A DNA stretch of 64,000 nt from Polycyclovorans algicola TG408 (GTDB taxonomy: Bacteria; Pseudomonadota; Gammaproteobacteria; Nevskiales; Nevskiaceae): the NCBI RefSeq assembly GCF_000711245.1, contig NZ_JOMH01000001.1:3032830-3096829 (forward strand). Direction: 5' to 3'. Positions 9,000 to 16,893 of this stretch are shown in pieces (position 1 is the stretch's first letter; each line of letters starts with the position of its first letter). The position numbers were made by a program, and so were the translations under genes. The notes under the pieces are model-generated. The model made no database searches. It had not been told where the DNA came from and saw only the letters and a program-made list of their open reading frames with translations.

Positions 9000-9994
9000 T
9001 TGACCCCGCCGTCATCGCCGAGCAGTTGCAGGGCACGCGCGGGCTGGCGCACAAGCACGACATCGCCGCAGTCATCGCGCAACTGGGGCTCGATGCTTCG
9101 GCACGGGCGCCGGTGCCCGTGGGCGATGACTGTGCGGCCATTGCCGACGGTGACGGCTGGCTGCTGCTCGCCATCGAAGGCTTCATGAACGAATTCGTTG
9201 CCGCCGAGCCCTACTTCGCCGGCTGGTGCGGCGTGATGGTCAACGTCAGCGACATCTACGCCATGGGCGGCCGGCCGATCGCGGTGGTCGACGCGCTGTG
9301 GGGCGCCAGTGCGACATCCGCTGACACCGTGCTGGCCGGCCTGGCCGCGGCCGCAAAGTGCTACGGCGTGCCGGTGGTCGGCGGTCACAGCAACTTGCGC
9401 GCGGGTCGCGACCAGTTGGCGGTGGCGATTCTCGGCCGCGCCACCCGCCTGCTCACCAGCTTCGATGCCCAGCCCGGCCAGGTGCTGATCGCCGCGATTG
9501 ATCTGCGTGGTGGCTACCGACCGCATTTTTCCAACTGGGATGCCGCCTCGACCGCACCCGGTATCCGCTTGCGCGGCGACCTTGAACTGCTGCCCGCCAT
9601 CGCCGAAGACGGCCTCAGTGCCGCTGGCAAGGACATCTCGCAAGCCGGCATTCTCGGCACCTTGCTGATGCTGCTGGAGTGCTCCGGCGTCGGCGCCACA
9701 GTGAACCTCGACGCCATTCCCCGTCCGCCCGATGTGGACCCGCAGCGCTGGTGGCTGCACACCTTTCCCAGCTTTGGCTACTGGTTGTCGGTGGCCCCTG
9801 GCGCGGTGCCAGCGGTACTCGAACGCTTTTCGGCACGCGGCATCACGGCGGCGATGGTGGGCGTCTGCGAGCCGCATCAACAGCTGCACCTGCGTGCCGG
9901 GGGCCGCAGCGCGCTCGCCTGGGACGGCACCCGGCAGACGCTGATGGGCTGCGGCCGAGCGCCCGCGTCACAGCCCGAGACCGCCCATGCCTGA
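8996..9994 (+). CDS. Sll0787 family AIR synthase-like protein
   Basis: A 332-residue PurM/SelD-fold protein. The conserved parts are PVGDDCAAIADGDGWLLLAIEGF (nucleotide- and metal-binding aspartates), WCGVMVNVSDIYAMGGRPIAVVDAL and VPVVGGHSNLRAG, then the C-terminal EDGLSAAGKDISQAGILGTLLMLLE. Relatives (AIR synthase, selenophosphate synthetase, thiamine-phosphate kinase) transfer or activate phosphate, so an ATP-dependent step in the Nit1C pathway is likely; the substrate is not known. The start is taken as GTG at 8996, overlapping the GNAT stop (GTGA), because the protein then opens IDPAVIAEQLQGTRGLAHKHDI as in the family. Longer in-frame starts lie inside the GNAT gene. Confidence 0.88.
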   Translation: MIDPAVIAEQLQGTRGLAHKHDIAAVIAQLGLDASARAPVPVGDDCAAIADGDGWLLLAIEGFMNEFVAAEPYFAGWCGVMVNVSDIYAMGGRPIAVVDALWGASATSADTVLAGLAAAAKCYGVPVVGGHSNLRAGRDQLAVAILGRATRLLTSFDAQPGQVLIAAIDLRGGYRPHFSNWDAASTAPGIRLRGDLELLPAIAEDGLSAAGKDISQAGILGTLLMLLECSGVGATVNLDAIPRPPDVDPQRWWLHTFPSFGYWLSVAPGAVPAVLERFSARGITAAMVGVCEPHQQLHLRAGGRSALAWDGTRQTLMGCGRAPASQPETAHA

Positions 9995-10280
9995 ACTACA
10001 TTTTTCGCTGCGCTGGCCCGACGGCAGCTTCAGTCGCTGCTACTCGCCCTCGTCGACGCTGCGCCAGCATTTCTCCGCTGGTGAGGTGTATCCGCTGTCC
10101 GAGTTTGTCACCCGCTGCCGCGAGGCCTTTCACCTCGCCAGCGAACGGGTGCGCGCCCGCTATGGCTTCGCCTGCAGCAGTGCGGTGGCGCAGTTGCAGG
10201 AGATCGAAACCACCGCCGCGCGTTTTGCCGATCTGCCCGGCGCCCACGTCACCGTCATCAACTTCGAGCCGCCCGCATGA
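9987..10280 (+). CDS. MSMEG_0570 family nitrogen-starvation response protein
   Basis: A 97-residue protein beginning MPELHFSLRWPDGSFSRCYSPSS and containing FSAGEVYPLSEFVTRCREAFHLASERVRARYGFACSSA. The protein, including the MPE...W.DG opening, matches the MSMEG_0570/Sll0788-like family seen only in Nit1C clusters. It has no signal peptide or membrane segment. Its start overlaps the AIR-synthase-like gene by eight bases and its stop overlaps the oxidoreductase by four, so it is translationally coupled on both sides. Its small size and obligate association suggest an accessory or regulatory subunit, but this is inference. Confidence 0.85.
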   Translation: MPELHFSLRWPDGSFSRCYSPSSTLRQHFSAGEVYPLSEFVTRCREAFHLASERVRARYGFACSSAVAQLQEIETTAARFADLPGAHVTVINFEPPA

Positions 10281-11593
10281 CCGCCGCCGTTCCCGAGTCA
10301 CAAACATCGCACTACCCCGCGCTGGTGATCGGCGGCGGCCAGGCCGGTCTGTCGGCCAGTCACTACCTAACGCGGCGCGAGATTCCGCATCTGGTCTTCG
10401 AAAAGCACGGGCTCGCCCACGAGTGGCGCAACCGCCGCTGGGACAGCTTCTGCCTGGTCACGCCCAACTGGCAGTGCCAACTGCCCGATTACCCCTATCG
10501 CGGGCCGGACCCCAAGGGCTTCATGCTGAAGGACGAGATCGTCCGCTATGTCGAGGGCTTTGCCGCCTCGTTCAAGCCGCCGCTGCGCGAGGGCGTCACC
10601 GTGACCCGACTCGCGCGTCGCGGGCACGGCCCCTACGTGCTCGACACCAGCGCCGGCCGCTTTACCGCCGATCAGGTGATTGTCGCGGTCGGCGGCTATC
10701 ACCGGCCCATCGTGCCGCGCATGGCCGAGCGCCTGCCGCCGGGGCTGATGCAGTTGCACGCGCCGGACTACCGCAACCCCGACGCGCTGCCACCCGGCGC
10801 CGTGCTGGTCGTGGGCACCGGCCAGTCGGGCTGTCAGATCGCCGAAGACCTGCATCTGGCCGGTCGCCGCGTCCACCTCTGCGTCGGCGGTGCGCCGCGC
10901 GCGCCTCGGCAGTACCGCGGCAAGGACGCGGTCGAATGGCTGGATGCGATGGGCTACTACGACATCACCCTGGATGAGCACCCCAAGCGCGACACGGTGC
11001 GCCACAAGGCCAATCACTACCTCACCGGCCGCGACGGCGGGCGCGAAATCGACCTGCGGCGCTTTGCCGCCGAAGGCATGCGCTTGCACGGCCGGCTGAC
11101 CGACATCGAGGCAAGCACGGGCGGCCTGCACCTGCACTTCGGCGACGACCTGCGACGCAACCTTGACCACGCCGATGCGGTGGCCGAAAGCATCAAGGCC
11201 ACCATCGACCAGTACATCGAGCGCGAAGGCATCAACGCGCCGCTTGACCCGCCCTATCACCCCTGCTGGCAGCCCGAGGCCAACGACCCGCCGCTGGACC
11301 TGAAAGCCGCCGACATCGGCAGTGTGATCTGGTGCATCGGCTATCGCGCGGACTTTTCGTGGATCGACGTGCCGGTGTTTGACGGCCTCGGCTACCCGGC
11401 CCACACGCGCGGCATCACCCCCGCACCCGGCCTGTATTTTCTCGGCCTGCCGTGGCTCTACACCTGGGGCTCGGGGCGCTTCTCGGGCGTCGCCCGCGAT
11501 GCCGCGCATGTGGTGGCGCACCTCGACGCCCACCGGCAAACCCGTGGCCTTGCCGCCGCAAGGCCGCTCAATGAACTGGCGCTTGGCGCCTGA
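10277..11593 (+). CDS. MSMEG_0569 family flavin-dependent oxidoreductase
   Basis: A 438-residue class B flavoprotein monooxygenase-like enzyme and the last gene of the Nit1C operon. The FAD-binding GxGxxG is at residues ~16-21 ([15 protein letters not shown]), followed by [21 protein letters not shown], a variant of the flavin-monooxygenase fingerprint. A second dinucleotide motif for NAD(P)H lies near residue 180 ([18 protein letters not shown]). The C-terminal [25 protein letters not shown] closes the FAD site. Relatives oxygenate nucleophilic N or S atoms. Within Nit1C it is thought to oxidise a nitrogen compound before or after nitrile hydrolysis; the substrate is unproven. It begins four bases inside the previous gene. 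Confidence 0.92.
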   Translation: MTAAVPESQTSHYPALVIGGGQAGLSASHYLTRREIPHLVFEKHGLAHEWRNRRWDSFCLVTPNWQCQLPDYPYRGPDPKGFMLKDEIVRYVEGFAASFKPPLREGVTVTRLARRGHGPYVLDTSAGRFTADQVIVAVGGYHRPIVPRMAERLPPGLMQLHAPDYRNPDALPPGAVLVVGTGQSGCQIAEDLHLAGRRVHLCVGGAPRAPRQYRGKDAVEWLDAMGYYDITLDEHPKRDTVRHKANHYLTGRDGGREIDLRRFAAEGMRLHGRLTDIEASTGGLHLHFGDDLRRNLDHADAVAESIKATIDQYIEREGINAPLDPPYHPCWQPEANDPPLDLKAADIGSVIWCIGYRADFSWIDVPVFDGLGYPAHTRGITPAPGLYFLGLPWLYTWGSGRFSGVARDAAHVVAHLDAHRQTRGLAAARPLNELALGA

Positions 11594-11668
11594 ACGGCGC
11601 ACTGCAGATTCTTGACAGGGCACGTCAACTGGGCGAGCGTCAGCGCCGTTCCATCACCCGGCGCCACC

Positions 11669-12190
11669 ATGCTCCACGTTCATTCCCTCGCCATCGCCTT
11701 GCTGTTCGTGGGCACCGCCACTGCCGCCTTCGCGACCACGCCACCGCTCAGTGCCGAGGAGCTGACCGTCTGCGCGCAGCGCGTGCAGCAGCTTCGCCAA
11801 CAGTCGCCCGAGCTGTTGCAACGCAACGCCGACCACGATGCCCGCCGCGATGAAATCCTTGCCCGGCGCCGCGCGCTGGACACCACTTCGATGTCGCGCG
11901 ACAAAGATGACCTTGCAGCCGGTCTCGAGATTCGCCGGCAACGCAATGCACTCAATGGCGACGCGCTGGCGCTGAACCGCGAGATTCAAAAGCTGCGCGA
12001 CGAGATCTCGGCCAACAGCAAAGTGCGTGACGCTTACGACAGCGACTGCGCACGGCGCCCCTACTCCCGAAACGCCCTGAACCAGCTGCCGCAGGCCCAG
12101 CAGGACGCCATGCGCGCCGGTCTGGCCGACATCCAGGCGCCCGAGTTGCCCCGCGACCTGAAGCCGCTACCCGGCGTCGACACGCCCTGA
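11669..12190 (+). CDS. Hypothetical periplasmic coiled-coil protein
   Basis: A 173-residue protein with a signal peptide (MLHVHSLAIALLFVGTATAAFA, probable cleavage near residue 22). The mature part is almost entirely helical and charged: two cysteines (one near residue 35 in LTVCAQRVQQL and one in SDCARRPYSRN) flank a long coiled coil (QLRQQSPELLQRNADHDARRDEI to KLRDEISANSKVRDAYDSDC), so a disulfide hairpin is possible. I do not recognise the family. ATG 11669 is chosen because the signal peptide starts there; a TTG-initiated frame from 11612 adds an unlikely extension. It is 75 bp downstream of the Nit1C operon and probably a separate gene. Confidence 0.6.
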   Translation: MLHVHSLAIALLFVGTATAAFATTPPLSAEELTVCAQRVQQLRQQSPELLQRNADHDARRDEILARRRALDTTSMSRDKDDLAAGLEIRRQRNALNGDALALNREIQKLRDEISANSKVRDAYDSDCARRPYSRNALNQLPQAQQDAMRAGLADIQAPELPRDLKPLPGVDTP

Positions 12191-13215
12191 GCGCCGCAAC
12201 CGCCACGATTGCGGTGGTCGGGGCCGGGAGTGTCGGCTGCTACATCGGTGGGCGACTGGCGGCCAGCGGTTGCGACGTGCGCTTTATCGGCCGTCAGCGC
12301 CTCGCCGACACCCTTGCGCGGCATGGGCTGACATTGACCAATCTGGAGGGTCAATCCTGGCGGGTGGCGCCTTCGGCCATTCGCTACAGCACCGACCTCG
12401 CCGCCGCCACCGCCGCCGACCTGGTGCTGGTCACGGTCAAATCGGCCGCAACGGGCGACATCGCCAAAGGTCTTGCGCCGGTGATCAAACCGGGTGCCGT
12501 GGTCATCAGCTTGCAGAACGGTCTCGACAACGCCGCACAGCTCGCCGCCGTGCTGGGGCAACAATCCGTGCTCACCGGCATGGTGCCGTACAACATTGCT
12601 GATCACGGCGAGGGCGTCTTTCACCAGGGGTCTGCCGGCGTGTTGGCGGTGTCGACGCACCCCGCGCTCGCGCCCTGGCAAAAAACCTTCGCCGAGGCCG
12701 GCATGCCGCTGGCCGTGCACGCCGACATGCGCGCCGTGCAGTGGGCCAAGTTGTTGATGAACCTCAACAACGCCATCAACGCCCTGTCAGGCCTGCCGCT
12801 GAAAGCCGAACTTGCACAGCGCAGCTATCGCCGCTGCCTGGCGCTGGCGCAGCGCGAAGCCTTGGGCTTTCTCGCGCTTGAGGGCATTGCCCCGGCAAAG
12901 CTCACACCGCTACCGCCCGGATGGCTACCCGCGGCGCTATCGACCCCCGACGCCCTGTTCAAAGCCTTGGGCAACCGCATGTTGGCCATCGACCCTCTGG
13001 CCCGGTCATCCATGTGGGACGACCTGCAACTCGGTCGCCGCACAGAGGTCGACTGGATCAACGGCGAGGTCGTGCGCCTGGCGGTCAAACATCAGCGCCG
13101 CGCCCCGGTCAACGCCAAGCTGGTGGCGCTGATTCGTGACGCCGAAGCCGGCGGCAAACGCGACTGGTCCGGCCGCGAGCTGCTGGTCACATTGCGCTCC
13201 GCCGTCGCTGGTTAG
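12187..13215 (+). CDS. 2-dehydropantoate 2-reductase family protein
   Basis: A PanE/ApbA-type NADPH oxidoreductase. The Rossmann motif TIAVVGAGSVGCYIGGRLAASG opens the protein; VVISLQNGLDNAAQLA, VQWAKLLMNLNNAINALSGLPL and SSMWDDLQLGRRTEVDWINGEVV are the conserved C-terminal-domain blocks (catalytic Lys in AKLLMN, Asn and Glu nearby). PanE reduces ketopantoate to pantoate for coenzyme A; many paralogues act on other keto acids, so the pathway is not certain. No ATG, GTG or TTG gives a complete first strand: the first canonical codon, GTG 12214, falls inside it. A CTG at 12187 overlapping the previous stop (CTGA) restores it and is used here. The end overlaps the lipoprotein gene tail-to-tail by four bases. 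Confidence 0.85.
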   Translation: MSAATATIAVVGAGSVGCYIGGRLAASGCDVRFIGRQRLADTLARHGLTLTNLEGQSWRVAPSAIRYSTDLAAATAADLVLVTVKSAATGDIAKGLAPVIKPGAVVISLQNGLDNAAQLAAVLGQQSVLTGMVPYNIADHGEGVFHQGSAGVLAVSTHPALAPWQKTFAEAGMPLAVHADMRAVQWAKLLMNLNNAINALSGLPLKAELAQRSYRRCLALAQREALGFLALEGIAPAKLTPLPPGWLPAALSTPDALFKALGNRMLAIDPLARSSMWDDLQLGRRTEVDWINGEVVRLAVKHQRRAPVNAKLVALIRDAEAGGKRDWSGRELLVTLRSAVAG

Positions 13216-13730
13216 AGCCGCGGCGACAAGGCGATGTTGACCGAAATCCGGTCGCCGCTGGGCGTCAGTGTCACATCGACCGCCCGGTCTTCCTTGGCGA
13301 ATCGCAGACGCTGCATCCCGATGTCAGCGCCCGTCAGATCACTCTCGTCGACCCAGCCCTGCGCGGCCATCTCGCGCTGATAGAAACTGCTGATTGTCGC
13401 CATGTCGCCTTCGGCGGCGCCCTGCAGCATCATCGTGTCCGACATGCCGGTCACCGACGCAAGCTCCATTTCCGGATAAAGGACCACGTCATCGGGGAAA
13501 TTGTCGGGCAGCGTCACCGACGTGGCCGCCGCTGCGCCGGGATCGTCCGCATCGCCGGCTGCCGCCATCGAGCCGCGCTCGCGCGACTCCGATGCCGAAT
13601 CCTGCTCGGCCTCCTCGTTCAACGCCGCCACTTCCTCGGCGAACAAGTCCTGCTGCTCGTCACTGGGCCCACACGCGGCCAAGAGCAACAAGATGCCGCA
13701 CACACCTGCAACTGAGGTCTGTTTCATCAT
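13212..13730 (-). CDS. Hypothetical lipoprotein
   Basis: A 172-residue predicted lipoprotein: MMKQTSVAGVCGILLLLAACGPSD carries the lipobox LAAC, with acylated Cys at residue 20. The next ~50 residues are acidic and low-complexity, a linker from the membrane, and the C-terminal ~100 residues form a compact domain (LPDNFPDDVVLYPEMELASV, ISSFYQREMAAQGWVDESDL, QRLRFAKEDRAVDVTLTPSGDRISVNIAL) like small secreted domains found beside cofactor genes. Function unknown. Aspartate after the lipobox is absent at +2 (Gly), so outer-membrane sorting is expected. GAGGAAT lies just before the ATG pair at 13730/13727. Confidence 0.75.
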   Translation of the reverse strand: MMKQTSVAGVCGILLLLAACGPSDEQQDLFAEEVAALNEEAEQDSASESRERGSMAAAGDADDPGAAAATSVTLPDNFPDDVVLYPEMELASVTGMSDTMMLQGAAEGDMATISSFYQREMAAQGWVDESDLTGADIGMQRLRFAKEDRAVDVTLTPSGDRISVNIALSPRL

Positions 13731-13930
13731 GATTCCTCACACGAGTTCGCTGACTAGGGTAACGACCCACGCCCAACTGCGGGTGAATCGGCACGCGGGG
13801 GTGGCGGGCTCGGCAGGCGGGTTTTCGCCCCGACCCTTTCGACATCATCGGGCGACGTGCATCTGGGAAAGCACCCTGCGGCCCGCAATTGCGTAGGCTC
13901 ATGGCATCACCCTTGGACCGGAGATTTTTC

Positions 13931-14443
13931 GTGACTGACACCGCCCCCGCGCCGACCGGCGAGTTCATCCTCAGCCAGACGATGCTGCGCATTCGCGACC
14001 CGAAGGCATCGCTGGCGTTTTACGTCGACGTGCTGGGCATGACCCTGCTCAGTCAGTTTGATTTCCCTGAGATGAAGTTTTCGCTGTACTTCGTCGGCTA
14101 CCTGCGCGAGGAAGACGGCCCGCTACCGGACGATCCAAAGGCACGCGCCGAGTTCACGTTTTTGCAGAAGGGCGCCATTGAGCTGACGCACAACTGGGGC
14201 ACCGAAAATGACCCGAACTTCGCCGGCTACCACAACGGCAACACCGAGCCGCGCGGCTTCGGCCACATCGGCATCACCGTCCCTGACGTCATTGCCGCCT
14301 GCGAATACTTTGAACGCATGAAGGTCGCGTTCGCCAAGCGGCCGGAAGACGGCGCCATGAAGAACATCGCCTTCATCAAGGACCCGGACGGCTACTGGAT
14401 CGAGGTGCTGTCGGCGCGCGGTCTGGCCAGCAAGGTCGCCTGA
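13931..14443 (+). CDS. gloA: Lactoylglutathione lyase (glyoxalase I)
   Basis: A 170-residue glyoxalase I that isomerises the methylglyoxal-glutathione hemithioacetal to S-lactoylglutathione in the cytoplasm. The four metal ligands are present: Q16 (SQTMLRI), E84 (AIELTHNWG), H112 (GFGHIGITV) and E158 (GYWIEVLSA). The insert between residues ~52 and 108 ([34 protein letters not shown]) is found in the long, zinc-dependent class rather than the short nickel-dependent E. coli class. GTG at 13931 is chosen because GGAG lies eight bases upstream; an ATG at 13889 would extend the protein by 14 residues without family support. Confidence 0.93.
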   Translation: MTDTAPAPTGEFILSQTMLRIRDPKASLAFYVDVLGMTLLSQFDFPEMKFSLYFVGYLREEDGPLPDDPKARAEFTFLQKGAIELTHNWGTENDPNFAGYHNGNTEPRGFGHIGITVPDVIAACEYFERMKVAFAKRPEDGAMKNIAFIKDPDGYWIEVLSARGLASKVA

Positions 14444-14456
14444 CGCGCACCCGTTG

Positions 14457-15098
14457 ATGAGCGCCTGGGCGCTGTTCCTCACCGTGGCGGTGGCCCATCA
14501 ACTGGCAATGATGAGCCCCGGCCCTGACTTTGCCGTGGTCACCCAGCAGACCCTGCGCTTCGGCCGCCGCGCGGGCGTGCTGGTGGCGGCGGGCATCGCC
14601 AGCAGCATCGTCATCCACCTGGCCTACGGCCTGTTTGGCCTCAGCTGGATCACCCAACATGTGCCGGGCCTGCTTGACGGGCTGCGTCTGGCCGGCGGTG
14701 CGGTGTTGATCCTGATGGGCGCCGCCGCGCTGCGTCCCGCTGCGAACACGGCCACCGCGCGAGAGCCAGGGCGCGACGGCAATCCGCTGCGCCGCTTCGG
14801 GCTCGGCTTCGCGACCAACCTGCTCAATCCCAAGGCGGCCCTGTTTTTCGTGGCCTTGTTCACCTCGGTGATCAGCGCCCAGACCTCGATCGCGCTGCGC
14901 CTGGCGCTGGCCGGGTGGATCGTCGCCACGACCTTCGCTTGGTTCGCCTTCGTGGCCCTGACCTTGAGCGCGCCGGGCGTGCAGGCGCGACTGCAGCGCC
15001 ATACCGACCTCATTCAGCGCGGTATGGCGCTGCTTTTGGTGGCGCTGGGGGCCGGTATGCTGTGGGCTGGATTTCAGCCTTGGAATGCATCGTCATGA
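14457..15098 (+). CDS. LysE/RhtB family exporter
   Basis: A 213-residue inner-membrane protein with six predicted helices. The N-terminal block (HQLAMMSPGPDFAVVTQQTLRFGRRAG) is the RhtB signature, and GLGFATNLLNPKAALFFVALFTSVI is the conserved central segment with the Asn-Pro-Lys-Ala motif. Family members export amino acids, homoserine lactones or related small molecules using the proton gradient; the substrate cannot be told. The ATG at 14457 is used; a TTG three bases earlier is also in frame. Thirteen bp separate it from gloA, and its stop overlaps the alpha/beta hydrolase start (ATGA), so the three may form one operon. Confidence 0.9.
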   Translation: MSAWALFLTVAVAHQLAMMSPGPDFAVVTQQTLRFGRRAGVLVAAGIASSIVIHLAYGLFGLSWITQHVPGLLDGLRLAGGAVLILMGAAALRPAANTATAREPGRDGNPLRRFGLGFATNLLNPKAALFFVALFTSVISAQTSIALRLALAGWIVATTFAWFAFVALTLSAPGVQARLQRHTDLIQRGMALLLVALGAGMLWAGFQPWNASS

Positions 15099-16006
15099 GC
15101 GTCGCAGTCGAAGAGGTCGAGCTGCTCAGCCACGGCATCACCGTGCGTGCCGGGGTCTACCAACCCGCGTCGTCAACGCTGAAAGCGGCCAAGGGCTTGC
15201 CCTGCATCATCATGGGTCACGGCTTGGGCGGCACGCGTGCGGCGGGGCTGGACCCATTCGCCCGTCACTTCGCCAACGCCGGCTTCTGCGTGGTGTGCTT
15301 CGACTACCGCGGCTTTGGCGAGAGCGAGGGTGTGCCGCGTCAGTGCGTCGACATCCGCATGCAGATCGATGACTGGCATTCAGTGCTGAGTTACGTGCGC
15401 AGCCGACCCGACGTAGACCCGACCCGCATCGGCCTCTGGGGCAGCTCGTTCTCGGGCGGTCTGGTCGTCGCAGCGGCGGTCGAAGACGGCGATGTGGCGG
15501 CGATTTCGGCGCAGGGCGCAATGCTCGATGGCTTGGCCACGTTCAAGCACCTGCTGCAGCGCAACGGCCTGGCGGCGGTTCTCAAGCTCAGTCGTAAGGC
15601 CGCGCTGGACGCGCTGCGTGGACGGCTGCGCGCCGAGCGCATCACCTGGCCGGTGGTCGGGGCGCCTGGCAGCGACGCGGTGCTGACCACGCCGGACGCG
15701 GTGCCGGGCTACGGCGCGATTACGCCGCCCGACTGGGTCAACGCCATCACCCTGAGCTGGGCGCTGACTCTGCCGCTGTTTCGCCCCAACCGCATGGCCT
15801 CACGACTCAGATGTCCGGCACTGATCTGCATTCCCGAGCACGACGACATCGTGCCGCCCGCCGCCATGGAAGACACCGCGCGCCTGGCCGGCGAACAGGC
15901 CGAGGTGAAGCGCTACCCGCTTGGGCACTTCGACATTTACGTGGGCGAAGGCTTCAAGCAGGTCGTGGCCGATCAAGGAGCGTTCTTCACGCGGCATATG
16001 GCGTGA
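15095..16006 (+). CDS. Alpha/beta hydrolase
   Basis: A 303-residue alpha/beta-hydrolase. IIMGHGLGGTRAAGL gives the oxyanion HG, CFDYRGFGESEGVPRQCV follows as strand 4, and the nucleophile elbow is GLWGSSFSGG, with Ser at the GxSxS-like centre. The acid (ICIPEHDDIVPPAAM) and the histidine (YPLGHFDIYVGEGF) are in the expected C-terminal order. A cap of ~80 residues (KHLLQRNGLAAVLKL to WALTLPLFRPNRM) sits between. The pattern resembles the DLH/YcjY and X-Pro-peptidase-like hydrolases; the ester or amide cut is unknown. The start overlaps the exporter stop by four bases. Confidence 0.87.
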   Translation: MSVAVEEVELLSHGITVRAGVYQPASSTLKAAKGLPCIIMGHGLGGTRAAGLDPFARHFANAGFCVVCFDYRGFGESEGVPRQCVDIRMQIDDWHSVLSYVRSRPDVDPTRIGLWGSSFSGGLVVAAAVEDGDVAAISAQGAMLDGLATFKHLLQRNGLAAVLKLSRKAALDALRGRLRAERITWPVVGAPGSDAVLTTPDAVPGYGAITPPDWVNAITLSWALTLPLFRPNRMASRLRCPALICIPEHDDIVPPAAMEDTARLAGEQAEVKRYPLGHFDIYVGEGFKQVVADQGAFFTRHMA

Positions 16007-16045
16007 GGCGAAATACCGGACACCTCACGCCTGTTGCCTGACCCG

Positions 16046-16690
16046 TCACGAAACCGGCTTGGCAATCGCCCGCCAGAGCATTTCAAACAGCGGCCCGGCC
16101 TGGGCGGTGAGCGGTTCTTTCATGCCGCGGTGAATGTGCATCTGCACCAGCCGGCCGAGCACGCCCATAATCACGTCAAGCAGGTATTTTTCTTCGACCT
16201 CGTCATTGAGAATGCCGCGCGCACGGCCCTCGCCCAGCACTTTGAGAAAGGTGCCAAACAGTTCGGGATTGGCGTAGTTGGCCTGCTTGCGCCAGGTGTT
16301 CACATAGACGCTGGACATGATGATCTGGCCCACCTTGGGGTGGTGCTCGAAAAAATCCAGCGTCACCCAGAACACCTTGCGGAAGCGCTCTTTGTAGTCC
16401 TCGATGCCCTGCAGGTGATCGATCATCCGCACCGAGAGCTTGCCCAGCCAGGTGTCGAGCGTGGCGAACAGCAACGCTTCCTTGCTGCCGTAATACTTAT
16501 AAATGGTCTGCAGCGATACGTTGGCGCCGCGCGCGACCTCGATGAGCCCCACGCGGTGAAATTCACGGTCGGCAAAAATATCGAGCACCGCCTGTTCGAT
16601 GCGCTGGCGGGTTTGTGGATCTAGCTTGACGCGCTCGGTGCCGAGGTCGGTGTCAGGGCTGCCAGCGCGTCGTTTGGTGTGTGGTTCCAT
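16046..16690 (-). CDS. TetR family transcriptional regulator
   Basis: A 214-residue regulator. The N-terminal helix-turn-helix is RQRIEQAVLDIFADREFHRVGLIEVARGANVSLQTIYKYYGSKEALLFATLDTWLGKL (residues ~29-86), the typical TetR DNA-binding domain with the YKYYGSKEALL signature. The rest is an all-helical ligand domain. It is divergent from fadA-fadB across a 203-bp gap that contains a palindromic site, so repression of the beta-oxidation operon until an acyl-CoA binds is a reasonable guess, as for PsrA/FadR-like TetR proteins. The basic 25-residue N-terminal extension (PHTKRRAGSP) is a little longer than usual. Confidence 0.9.
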   Translation of the reverse strand: MEPHTKRRAGSPDTDLGTERVKLDPQTRQRIEQAVLDIFADREFHRVGLIEVARGANVSLQTIYKYYGSKEALLFATLDTWLGKLSVRMIDHLQGIEDYKERFRKVFWVTLDFFEHHPKVGQIIMSSVYVNTWRKQANYANPELFGTFLKVLGEGRARGILNDEVEEKYLLDVIMGVLGRLVQMHIHRGMKEPLTAQAGPLFEMLWRAIAKPVS

Positions 16691-16714
16691 GACATCTCAT
16701 GATCAGTTGGAAAT

Positions 16715-16731
16715 ACTGGTTACCGGTCAGT
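16715..16731. promoter_or_regulatory. Candidate TetR operator
   Basis: ACTGGTTACCGGTCAGT has ACTG/CAGT ends and a central ACCGGT palindrome. It lies 25-41 bp upstream of the tetR start and about 165 bp upstream of fadA, where an operator for both genes would be expected. Confidence 0.45.
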
Positions 16732-16893
16732 GTAGTCCAGCGCCAAGCTTGAATTGACCATAAACAAGCCGGATGCGTAAGCTACCGGCCCCTTTCAGGC
16801 GGGGCAAGCCACCAGACTTTCGTCCGGTGACAGCCCTGATTCCCTCAGTAAGGTTACGATCCTTACCCACTTCTCAGACCAAGACGAGAGCCC

